A stretch of DNA of 64,000 nucleotides, taken from Bradyrhizobium manausense (GTDB lineage Bacteria; Pseudomonadota; Alphaproteobacteria; Rhizobiales; Xanthobacteraceae). Positions 56,814 to 64,000 of the stretch are shown here, piece after piece (the first letter of the stretch is position 1; every line of letters starts with the position of its first letter). The stretch covers positions 2,108,001 through 2,172,000 of the forward strand of contig NZ_JAFCJI010000001.1 of NCBI RefSeq assembly GCF_018131105.1. Reading direction: 5' to 3'. Under the pieces are notes generated by a model. The model was not told the origin of the DNA. It saw nothing but the letters and a program-made list of their open reading frames with translations, and ran no database searches. The position numbers were made by a program, and so were the translations under genes.

Positions 56814-57473
56814 ATGACGGTACTTGAGGAACGGCCGATGTCGGCGGGCGACAGCGGCTATCAGCGCATCCGCTCCGACATCATTTTCGGTGTGCTGACG
56901 CCCTCGGGACGTCTCAGGCTCGATGCCATGAAGGAGGACTATGGCGTCAGCATCTCGACGCTGCGTGAGATCCTCAATCGTTTGACGTCAGAGGGCTTTG
57001 TCGTTGCCGAGGGCCAGCGCGGCTTCGAGGTGGCGCCGATCTCGATCCAGAACCTGCGCGAGCTCGCCGATCTGCGCATTCTGCTGGAGCATCACGCGAT
57101 GGCCGAGTCGTTCCGCGCCGGCGATGTCGAATGGGAAGGCCGCGTGGTCTCTGCCCACCACAAGCTGGCGGCGACCGAACGCACCGTCCTCAAGGAAGGC
57201 GATGATCCCGAGCTGCGCAAGCGCTATGACGGCGAATTCCACCAGGCGCTGATTTCAAGCTGCGGCTCACGCGAGCTGATGCACACGCACGCGATCGTGT
57301 TCGATAAATATTTCCGCTATGCGCTGCGCTATCGCGGCACGGAGACCATCAACCAGCACAAGGCGCTGCTGGATTGCGCGCTGAAGCGGGACATCAAGAA
57401 CGCCCGGGCCGTCCTGAGCGACCACATCAATGGCTGCGTCGCGCATGCGCTGTCCTCCTGGAAAGACGCCTGA
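56814..57473 (+). CDS. GntR family regulator with FCD domain
   Basis: 219 residues. N-terminal winged helix (YQRIRSDIIFGVLTPSGRLR, EDYGVSISTLREILNRLTSE, GFVVAEGQRGFEVAPIS), then the FCD effector domain from about 80 with LRILLEHHAMAESF and metal-binding pattern residues in YDGEFHQALISSCGSRELM and HKALLDCALKRD. ATG 56814 has AAAGGG upstream. Probably controls the divergent TRAP operon and the genes that follow, responding to a small acid. Confidence 0.9.
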   Translation: MTVLEERPMSAGDSGYQRIRSDIIFGVLTPSGRLRLDAMKEDYGVSISTLREILNRLTSEGFVVAEGQRGFEVAPISIQNLRELADLRILLEHHAMAESFRAGDVEWEGRVVSAHHKLAATERTVLKEGDDPELRKRYDGEFHQALISSCGSRELMHTHAIVFDKYFRYALRYRGTETINQHKALLDCALKRDIKNARAVLSDHINGCVAHALSSWKDA

Positions 57474-57523
57474 CCACTTTCTCGTGTCAGCAAGTTCAAA
57501 TCGTCGACGCAAAAGAACGATCA

Positions 57524-58690
57524 ATGCAGATCCCATTCTCTACGGCCAGGCTTGACGGCCTGCTCGATGCTTCAGGCATCGACATCCTGCTCGTGACCTC
57601 GAAGCACAACATCCAGCATCTTCTCGGCGGGTACTATCATTTCCAGTTCGATTACATGGAAGCGATCGGCATCAGCCGGTATCTGCCCATTTTCGTCTAT
57701 GTGAAGGGCGATCTCGCCAAGTCCGCCTATATCGCCAACCGCAACGAGCGCGACAGCGTCCAGAACAGAACCAGCGCCGGACATTGGATGCCGCCGGTCG
57801 TGTTCGGGTCATCAACCTCGGTCGAGGCGATGACACTCGCGCTCGAGCACGTCAAGTCCGTCGCGACGCCTGCGCTACGTATCGGCGCCGAGTTGTCGTT
57901 CCTGCCGGTGGACGCAGCGGACGTGCTGCGCAGGGAGCTTCCCGGTTGCCGGCTCATCGAGGCGATGCGGCCGCTGGAGAAACTGCGGTCAATCAAGACC
58001 GCGGCCGAACTGGACATCCTCCGCGAGGCGTCCGAGCGCGTGGTCGCGTCGATGAAGGACGCGATGGGCCGCAGTCGCCCCGGACAAACCAAACGCGAGA
58101 TCATCGAGCATCTGCGCCAGGCCGAACTGTCGCGCGGCATGATCTTCGAATATGCGCTGGTGACGATGGGAACGAGTCTCAACCGGGCGCCTTCCGACCA
58201 GTGCCTGGAACAAGGCGATATCGTCTCGGTGGATTCAGGGGGAAACTACAAGGGCTATATCGGCGATCTCTGCCGGATGGCCGTGCAGGGGATGCCGGAC
58301 GGCGAGCTTGTTGATCTGCTCGATGAGATCGACCTGATCCAGCAGGCAGCCCGGGCGCCGATCCGCGCAGGTCTCACCGGCAGCGCGATCTACGCTGCGG
58401 CAAATGAAGCGTTGGCCCGCTCCCCTCATGGCAAGCAGATGCATTTCGTCGCCCACGGCATGGGCATCGTCAGCCACGAGGCACCGCGCCTGACGGCGAA
58501 CGGCCCCATTCCCTACCCTGCGGACGACGCCAACGTGCCGCTGGAAGCAGGCATGGTCATCTCGATTGAAACCACGTTGCCGCACCCGCTTCGCGGCTTC
58601 ATCAAGCTCGAAGATACCATCGCGGTGACCCCGGACGGTTATCAGGCCTTTGGCGACGGCGCGCGCGGTTGGAACAGGATTCCGGAATGA
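57524..58690 (+). CDS. M24 (Xaa-Pro peptidase-like) family enzyme
   Basis: 388 residues. A creatinase-type N-terminal domain (FSTARLDGLLDASGIDILLV, HNIQHLLGGYYHFQFDYMEA) and a pita-bread metal domain: Asp in SVDSGGNYKGYIGDLCRM, His in AHGMGIVSHE, Glu in SIETTLPHP and Glu in FIKLEDTIAV. All five metal ligands are present. Members include aminopeptidases, creatinase and ectoine hydrolase (DoeA); in this catabolic cluster an amidohydrolase role is plausible. ATG 57524 lies 50 bp after gntR. Confidence 0.88.
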   Translation: MQIPFSTARLDGLLDASGIDILLVTSKHNIQHLLGGYYHFQFDYMEAIGISRYLPIFVYVKGDLAKSAYIANRNERDSVQNRTSAGHWMPPVVFGSSTSVEAMTLALEHVKSVATPALRIGAELSFLPVDAADVLRRELPGCRLIEAMRPLEKLRSIKTAAELDILREASERVVASMKDAMGRSRPGQTKREIIEHLRQAELSRGMIFEYALVTMGTSLNRAPSDQCLEQGDIVSVDSGGNYKGYIGDLCRMAVQGMPDGELVDLLDEIDLIQQAARAPIRAGLTGSAIYAAANEALARSPHGKQMHFVAHGMGIVSHEAPRLTANGPIPYPADDANVPLEAGMVISIETTLPHPLRGFIKLEDTIAVTPDGYQAFGDGARGWNRIPE

Positions 58691-59556
58691 CCGTGAACCC
58701 GATCTCCGCACACAAGGTCGAGACCGCCGTCGCCAGCAAGGATATTCTGGGCGAGACGCCGCTGTGGTGCGATAACTCCCGCAAGCTCTGGTGGGTCGAC
58801 ATCGACGGCAGGCTGCATCAATCCTTCGACCCTGCGACCGGCACCCATCGGGTCACCTCCTGCGATTGCCAATTCCTCGGCAGCCAGGCCCTGACGGCGG
58901 ACGGCTCCCATCTGCTCGCGCACGACCTGACGCTCCACCGTCGCCAGGCCGTCATCGAAGTCGAGAGCGGGTTCGACAATCGCCTCAACGACGGCCGGGT
59001 GGATGCCCGTGGCCGGCTATGGATCGGCACCATGGACAACCAGCTGCATCGTCCGAACGGCTCGCTCTATCGCGTGACTGGGGACGGTCAGGTGGTGCGC
59101 ATCTTCGACGACGTCATCGTGACCAACGGGATTGCGTTCTCGCCGGACAATCGCACGCTCTATTTCACGGACACGCGGCGTCACCGCACCTGGGCGTTCG
59201 ACTTCGACCTCGATGACGGCGTGATCCGCAACAGGCGGCTGTTTGCAGATTACAGCTCCTCGGGAGAACGACCCGACGGCGCCTGCGTCGACGTCGACGG
59301 CGGATTATGGACGGCGTTCTTCTCGGGCGCTCGGGTGGCGCGCTACCGGCCGGACGGGACGATCGACACGGTCATTCCGTTGCCGGTGACCAATCCGACC
59401 TGCCTCTGCTTCGGCGGCAGCGATCTCAAGACGCTGTTTGTGACGACGGCGAGGAAATTTCTGGATCAACAGCAGCTCGATCAAGAGCCTCAGGCCGGTC
59501 ATCTCCTGGCTATCAACGGCGTTGCGCAGGGCCTTCAGGAACACCGCTTCGGCTAG
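58687..59556 (+). CDS. SMP-30/gluconolactonase/LRE family protein
   Basis: 289 residues, six-bladed beta-propeller lactonase family. Motifs: GETPLWCDNSRKLWWVDIDG near residue 27, NRLNDGRVDARGRLWIGTMD, TNGIAFSPDNRTLYFTDT and DGACVDVDGGLWTAFFSGAR, giving the Glu, Asn and Asp metal ligands. Start overlaps the M24 stop (ATGA). Opens sugar-acid or other lactones. Its stop overlaps the convergent gene's stop on CTAG. Confidence 0.9.
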   Translation: MTVNPISAHKVETAVASKDILGETPLWCDNSRKLWWVDIDGRLHQSFDPATGTHRVTSCDCQFLGSQALTADGSHLLAHDLTLHRRQAVIEVESGFDNRLNDGRVDARGRLWIGTMDNQLHRPNGSLYRVTGDGQVVRIFDDVIVTNGIAFSPDNRTLYFTDTRRHRTWAFDFDLDDGVIRNRRLFADYSSSGERPDGACVDVDGGLWTAFFSGARVARYRPDGTIDTVIPLPVTNPTCLCFGGSDLKTLFVTTARKFLDQQQLDQEPQAGHLLAINGVAQGLQEHRFG

Positions 59557-60368
59557 CGCAGTGGCAGTTGCTCCAGCTGGCTCTGCGCCTTCTTCACAGC
59601 CCCCGCGAACCAGCTCTGGTTCGGCGCCTCCCTGGCGAAGCATTTTGTATAGGCGTCCATCGCCAGGTCCTCCTTGGCCATGGAATCCTCCGGGACCTTT
59701 TTGGCCATCATCTGCTTCCAGACTTTTTCACAGGCCGGGATCTCGGCCGTCTTCACGGCCTCGCTTGCGGCAAGGAAATAGACCTTGTCGCCCTGGATCG
59801 CGGCCACGTCGATCTCGTGCGGCGGCCCCTTCAAGTCGCCATTGCCACGGACACCAAGCACGGCAACGGCGGCACTCATTGATGCGGGCTTGGTGATCGG
59901 CAATTCGGCATATTTGGCAAAGGCTGAGTCCTGGATCGCCTGATAGTAGAAGCGATCCGATCGGAACGCCGCATCGATCGCTTGCGGCATGCCGTCCTTG
60001 ACGTGTTCGCGCAGCCAATGCTTCAGCAGCGCGGTCGTGGTCACCACGGCCTGCTGCTTGTCGCCTTCCGTGGCAAAGCCGAGCCCGTCGAGATGGCCGA
60101 AGCCGCTGTCTCCCCTAAACAGCGTGTCGACGTTCGATTGGCCCTCGCCCGGCAGCCCTTTGATTGCGATCGGCCCGACCAAACCGCGCAGCACCCCGGT
60201 CAGCTCGCTGAGCGCCGCATCGTGCTGCTTGTACGTCTCGTCGTTCTCCTTGGCCTTCGAGAACTTGGCGATGTAGCGGTCACGCAGGTCGAGATAGTGC
60301 TGCTCTGGCGCGGCTGCGTGGGCGGCCGTGGCGAAGGCGAGCAGGCAGAGCAAGGCGAGCGATCTCAT
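59553..60368 (-). CDS. Periplasmic hypothetical protein
   Basis: 271 residues. Signal peptide MRSLALLCLLAFATAAHA, then helical segments (APEQHYLDLRDRYIAKFSKA) and later CEKVWKQMMAKKVPEDSMAK and CFAREAPNQSWFAGAVKKAQ. No known domain recognised. ATG 60368 gives the signal peptide. Stop codon shares CTAG with the SMP-30 gene. Confidence 0.8.
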   Translation of the reverse strand: MRSLALLCLLAFATAAHAAAPEQHYLDLRDRYIAKFSKAKENDETYKQHDAALSELTGVLRGLVGPIAIKGLPGEGQSNVDTLFRGDSGFGHLDGLGFATEGDKQQAVVTTTALLKHWLREHVKDGMPQAIDAAFRSDRFYYQAIQDSAFAKYAELPITKPASMSAAVAVLGVRGNGDLKGPPHEIDVAAIQGDKVYFLAASEAVKTAEIPACEKVWKQMMAKKVPEDSMAKEDLAMDAYTKCFAREAPNQSWFAGAVKKAQSQLEQLPLR

Positions 60369-60510
60369 TGCGATTAACCGGAAGGCTGGGGTCGATCTCC
60401 AGTCTTGGTGGCGCTGCCAGGCTGGAAGGTTCATTCCCGACGGGGTGTTTGCTCCGCGCCTTGCCGCCGGCCGAGCCGCCCGCGCACGAGTCCGCAGAGG
60501 CCCTGCTCCG

Positions 60511-62502
60511 CTAGACCTTGTGGCAGCACTCCCCTCCAGCGTCCTTCGCGTTGCCTGCGAGCACGCTGCGGCTGTTGCGGTCCGGCGGGATGTCGCCGGC
60601 GGCATTGGCCGCGAAGAAGCCGGTCGGCTTCAGCGTGAAGCCGGCATATTCAACCGGCATGATCGGAAAATCCTCGGGCTTGCAGATATGGGTGTGGCCG
60701 AACGAGTGCCACAGCACGATGTCGGTATTCTCGATGTTACGGTTCTGCGCGGCATAGCGTGGCAGGCCATCGCCGCCGGCGTGGTTATTGGGATAATCGC
60801 CGCTGGCGTACTTTTCCGCCGCGTCGAAGGCCGTGACCCAGACATGCCTGGTCGCAAAGCCGCCGCGCTTGCGCACATAGCTGCCCTCCTGCGCCAGCAT
60901 CAGCGGGCTCGGATTGACCACGAGCTTGTAGGCAGGCGCGTTGCCGACCGAATTGGTCTCGTTCGGGTTGCTGATCTTCCAGAACCGGCCGGTCTCGCCA
61001 TTGGCAACAGCCGCGGCATCGCGCTCGCGTGAGAGCACACGCGTGGTGGTGTCGAACACGTTGCCGTGCGGATTGTCGCGTCCCCAGGGCCGCGGCACGA
61101 AATCGTGTTCGCTGACAGTGTTGCCGCCGCCGTCGAGATCCATGTGCATGCGCACGTTGAAGAAGTGCTGGTGCGTCGGGCCGCCGAGGCCGTCGTCGAC
61201 CATGCCACCCCATTTGTACTTTTCGCCAGGCTGTACGGCAGCGGTCTGGATGATGCCGGTCAATTTTGTTTCGAGCTGGATCGTGCCGTCCTGGTAGAGG
61301 TACCAGTAGAAGCCGTAATCGTAATTGCCGACAGTGGCGAAGAAGGAGATCACGAGCCGCCGCGAGCGCCGCACCTCGAACAGGCCGTTGCGGAATTCGT
61401 AATGCTTCCAGGCAATTCCGTAATCTTCCTCATGCATGCAGATGGCGTTCTGCATGACGAACGGCTCGCCCTTGTTGTCGGCGGCCGGGACGTCGAAATA
61501 TCTGATGTTGCCGAGGCAGTCGCAGCCGAGTTCGAGCGCGTTGGCCAGCATCCCGAGCCCGTATTCGCCGGCGTCGAACGCCGACTTCCAGAAATGGTTC
61601 GCAGTCGGGTCGGCGTAAGGAACGACCATCTCGGTGACGCTGGCGCGGTGGATCAGCGAACGCTTGCGCGTCCCGTCCTGGTAGGCGAGCTGATGCAACA
61701 CCAGCCCTTCGCGCGGCGTGAAGCCGACGCGAAAACTCCATTTCTGCCAGTCGACCTTCCAGCCATCGACCTTGAAGCTTGCGCCCTCCGGCTGTTCGAT
61801 ATGCAGCGGCTTGATGTCGGTGCGCGGATTGGTGACTTCGTGGGCGCCGTAATTCCGCTTCTTGCGCGGGATCGGCACGATGGGATCCTCGTCGGTGAGG
61901 TCGATGACCTTGCCGCCAATGAGGTCGACGACCGCGACCACGCCCTCGATCGGATGGGCATAACCGTTGTCCTGGAGATGCTCGCGGAAGAAACTGACGG
62001 CGCGGACGATGCGTGCGCCGCGCTCATACTCGAAATCGAGGAAGCCCGACGAGAACGGGTCGACCTGGACCAGCTCGATGTCCTTGTCCGTCAGGCCGCG
62101 CCGGACCATCGCCGCGCGCCAGCCGGGATCGGCCTTCACCACGGCCTCGCACTTGAAGAACTCCTCCAGCATCACCGAAGGCTGTCCATAGGGCGCCTCG
62201 CGGTTCGGAATGATTTTTCGGGCGACGATCTCATTGCGGGCGAGATCGACGATGTGCTCGATCGCCTCGCCCGTCACCACGTCGAGCGTCAGCGCGAAGG
62301 CGCGGCGTTGTGTTCCGCCGGCCGCCAATTCCTGCTTGGTCGGCTCTTCCAGCCGCACTGTCGGGAAGCGGCAATTTTCGGGCGAGGCCGCGGCTGCGCG
62401 CACCAGCGTGCAGGCGGCGGTGATCTCCTCGGCAGTCAGCGGATCAAGCGGATGAGGCGCCGCGGTCCGCGCCTCCGATTTGGCTTTGACGGTATCGAGC
62501 AT
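60511..62502 (-). CDS. Copper-containing primary amine oxidase
   Basis: 663 residues. The TPQ cofactor Tyr394 lies in TVGNYDYGF, the catalytic base Asp310 in AFDAGEYGLG, and copper His residues in HQHFFNVRMHMD and FGHTHICKPEDFPIMP. Oxidises primary amines to aldehyde, ammonia and peroxide. Position with an AraC-type regulator start nearby fits amine catabolism. ATG 62502 is used; the longer open frame overlaps the hydrolase upstream. No obvious signal peptide, so it seems cytoplasmic. Confidence 0.93.
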   Translation of the reverse strand: MLDTVKAKSEARTAAPHPLDPLTAEEITAACTLVRAAAASPENCRFPTVRLEEPTKQELAAGGTQRRAFALTLDVVTGEAIEHIVDLARNEIVARKIIPNREAPYGQPSVMLEEFFKCEAVVKADPGWRAAMVRRGLTDKDIELVQVDPFSSGFLDFEYERGARIVRAVSFFREHLQDNGYAHPIEGVVAVVDLIGGKVIDLTDEDPIVPIPRKKRNYGAHEVTNPRTDIKPLHIEQPEGASFKVDGWKVDWQKWSFRVGFTPREGLVLHQLAYQDGTRKRSLIHRASVTEMVVPYADPTANHFWKSAFDAGEYGLGMLANALELGCDCLGNIRYFDVPAADNKGEPFVMQNAICMHEEDYGIAWKHYEFRNGLFEVRRSRRLVISFFATVGNYDYGFYWYLYQDGTIQLETKLTGIIQTAAVQPGEKYKWGGMVDDGLGGPTHQHFFNVRMHMDLDGGGNTVSEHDFVPRPWGRDNPHGNVFDTTTRVLSRERDAAAVANGETGRFWKISNPNETNSVGNAPAYKLVVNPSPLMLAQEGSYVRKRGGFATRHVWVTAFDAAEKYASGDYPNNHAGGDGLPRYAAQNRNIENTDIVLWHSFGHTHICKPEDFPIMPVEYAGFTLKPTGFFAANAAGDIPPDRNSRSVLAGNAKDAGGECCHKV

Positions 62503-62516
62503 GGGATATCCAGACG

Positions 62517-63713
62517 TCAGCGCGGAGCGAGATGAGTCGTGATGGCGCGGAAGGCCGCGAACCAGCGTTGGTCGATCGGGATGTCCATCGCCTTGGGCTG
62601 GGTCGCGAGCTTGACGATGACGGTGTCCGAATCGAGATCGACATAAAGGTGCTGGCCGTGGATGCCGATCCCGGTCAGCGCGTCGCGCGACGGATCGATC
62701 GTGAACCATTTGCTGCGATAGCGCGCCCCCGGGAAGAATTCGGCGAGGTCGCCGTCGGCCCAGGCCTTGGGATCGCCGTTCTCTCTGATATCGTCGATCC
62801 ACCAGCCCGGTACGACCTGCCGCCCCTCCACCACGCCGCGATTGCGCATCATCTCGCCGAAACGCAGCAAATCCCGCGCGGTGACGGAGATACCGCCGGC
62901 GAGGCGGCCCATGCCGTGGCTGTCCAGCGTCAGCGAGCCGTCCTCCTCGGCGCCCAAGGGCTGCCAGAGATATTCCGAGAGGACACGGTGGTAGGGCATG
63001 CCGCAGGCGCGCTCATAGACCCAGCCGAGCACCTCGGTGTTGGTCGAGACGTAGTGAAACACCTTGCCGTGCGGCTTGCCCGTGCCGCGCAGCGTGGCGA
63101 GATAGGCCCGCTGATGGCCGGGCTCGACGCCATCAGGCGGCACGTCCCAGCCTGAGGAGTAGCGGTAACGCGCGACGTCGCCGGCGGGGTCCTCATAGTC
63201 CTCCTCGAATTGAATGGCGACGGCCATGTCGAGGAGGTTGCGGACCGTGCAGCCGCCGTAGACCGAGGTCTCGAGCTCGGGCACATAGCGCACCACCCTC
63301 GCCTCGGGATCGACCAGCCCGCGCGCGACCAGCACGCCGCCGAGCGTGCCGGCGATCGCCTTGCTGATCGAGCAGATCAGGTGCGGCCTGGTCACGTTCA
63401 TGCCGTCGCCATACCATTCGTGGACCAGCGTGCCCCGATGCATCACCAAAAGCGCATCGGCAAAGGTCTCGCGCAGCGTTGCCTCGATCGTGGTAGCCTT
63501 GCCGTCGGGCGCGGTAAAACCGAGCTTTGCCAGCTCGCGCGGGGCGCTTGGCATCGGTGTCGGTCGTGCCGAGCGGCGGATCTCCGCGGTCGGCAGCACT
63601 TCACGCGCGTGGGTGAAACCCCAGCGTATGGCTGGAAAACTGCGCCAGTTGGCGCGGGTCACCTGGGCCTCGGGTGCGGGCGGGCTGCCGCGCATGATCT
63701 CGGTCGGTCTCAT
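62517..63713 (-). CDS. Serine hydrolase of the class C beta-lactamase family
   Basis: 398 residues. SxxK is SISK in HLICSISKAIAGTLGG, Tyr motif in FHYVSTNTEVLGW, and the HxG-like GIHGQHLYVD near the C-terminus. Resembles esterases/6-aminohexanoate-dimer hydrolases of this fold. No signal peptide seen. ATG 63713 has GGAGG 7 bases upstream. It precedes the amine oxidase by 14 bp, hence an operon. Confidence 0.88.
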   Translation of the reverse strand: MRPTEIMRGSPPAPEAQVTRANWRSFPAIRWGFTHAREVLPTAEIRRSARPTPMPSAPRELAKLGFTAPDGKATTIEATLRETFADALLVMHRGTLVHEWYGDGMNVTRPHLICSISKAIAGTLGGVLVARGLVDPEARVVRYVPELETSVYGGCTVRNLLDMAVAIQFEEDYEDPAGDVARYRYSSGWDVPPDGVEPGHQRAYLATLRGTGKPHGKVFHYVSTNTEVLGWVYERACGMPYHRVLSEYLWQPLGAEEDGSLTLDSHGMGRLAGGISVTARDLLRFGEMMRNRGVVEGRQVVPGWWIDDIRENGDPKAWADGDLAEFFPGARYRSKWFTIDPSRDALTGIGIHGQHLYVDLDSDTVIVKLATQPKAMDIPIDQRWFAAFRAITTHLAPR

Positions 63714-63889
63714 CTCGATCCCTCCGCAAGCCCGGCTCCTATGCCGGGAATGGCATTGAGGAAGACTGCACGCTGGCAGCACGGAGCGTTATCGAAATCC
63801 CGCAATATTTTGCTGGACAGCGCCCGTAGCCGTGCCAGTCTGGCGTGGTTCCTGCTGGCTTCTCGGCTTTCGAATTTCAACGTGCTGTC

Positions 63890-64000
63890 ATGGCCTTAAG
63901 CGCAACTCTTCCGATTCAAGACTCGCCTGCAAACCTGTTTCAGGCGAGCAGCACGGATGTGGATGAACATTGCGCCGCGCTCGGCCGCTGGCGGCTGAGC
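63890..64000 (+). CDS. Probable AraC-family regulator, 3' end cut by the window
   Basis: 37 codons run to the window edge with no stop: MALSATLPIQDSPANLFQAS then STDVDEHCAALGRWRLS. The wording TDVDEHCAALGRW resembles the N-terminal effector domain of AraC regulators. It is divergent from the hydrolase/amine oxidase pair and so could control them. Family assignment is tentative on so short a piece. Confidence 0.45.
   Translation, partial: MALSATLPIQDSPANLFQASSTDVDEHCAALGRWRLS

Noticed and set aside
61066..62535. 489-codon plus frame opposite the amine oxidase
   Set aside because: Antisense shadow; the minus frame has TPQ and copper motifs.

Overview
This 64 kb window is GC-rich alphaproteobacterial chromosome. 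The codon bias, the gene families (a NirA-type nitrite reductase with an Fe-S flavoprotein partner, DUF1476/ATPase-inhibitor zeta, DUF3551, DUF1993, UgpC-type and TRAP uptake systems) and many short secreted or membrane proteins point to a Rhizobiales genome, most likely Bradyrhizobium or a close relative. That assignment is by recognition, not by a search. There is no rRNA, phage structural module, transposase or CRISPR array. The single tRNA is tRNA-Ser(UGA).

Layout. (1) 1-4143: nitrogen/sulfur assimilation block, with a truncated formate/nitrite transporter, a siroheme nitrite/sulfite reductase and an Fe-S/FAD/NAD(P)H electron-donor subunit, closely packed. (2) 4609-8544: the 5-oxoprolinase operon pxpB-pxpC-pxpA on the minus strand, divergent from an RraA-like protein and a cupin. 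(3) 8555-12109: secreted hypothetical proteins, a polar amino-acid/cyclohexadienyl-dehydratase-like binding protein, a DUF1993 protein and an acidic hypothetical. (4) 12277-17753: a minus-strand sugar-type ABC importer (binding protein, two permeases, ATPase) ending in a D-2-hydroxyacid dehydrogenase. (5) 18206-27914: an LTxxQ periplasmic protein, a single-domain response regulator, two short proteins, glucokinase, then a NAD-related run (nicotinamidase, a PhaC-like hydrolase, NAD synthetase) and IlvD.

(6) 28111-38325: an accessory-looking stretch around and downstream of tRNA-Ser, with many short ORFs, long gaps, dispersed short repeats, a cold-shock protein, a pair of paralogous small proteins and several single-membrane-pass microproteins, most of them under 50 residues. 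(7) 38690-47369: core genes, with RlpA lipoprotein, an epoxide-hydrolase-like protein and the plus-strand run dacC-tmk-holB-metG-tatD-MBL hydrolase. MetG carries a long Lys/Ala-rich N-terminal extension.

(8) 47427-59556: catabolic region with two TRAP systems. One (DctP plus fused DctQM) is followed by an acyl-CoA ligase. The other (DctP, DctQ, DctM) is followed by a divergent type II dehydroquinase and an unknown 218-residue protein; divergent from it are a GntR/FCD regulator, an M24 metallopeptidase-fold enzyme and an SMP-30/gluconolactonase-like protein. This second cluster is the best candidate for an uncharacterised pathway. (9) 59553-64000: a periplasmic hypothetical, a copper amine oxidase, a class-C beta-lactamase-like hydrolase, and the start of a probable AraC-family regulator cut by the window edge.

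Several short genes below 60 codons were found by reading the sequence directly. Terminator-like hairpins and candidate operators are listed separately.
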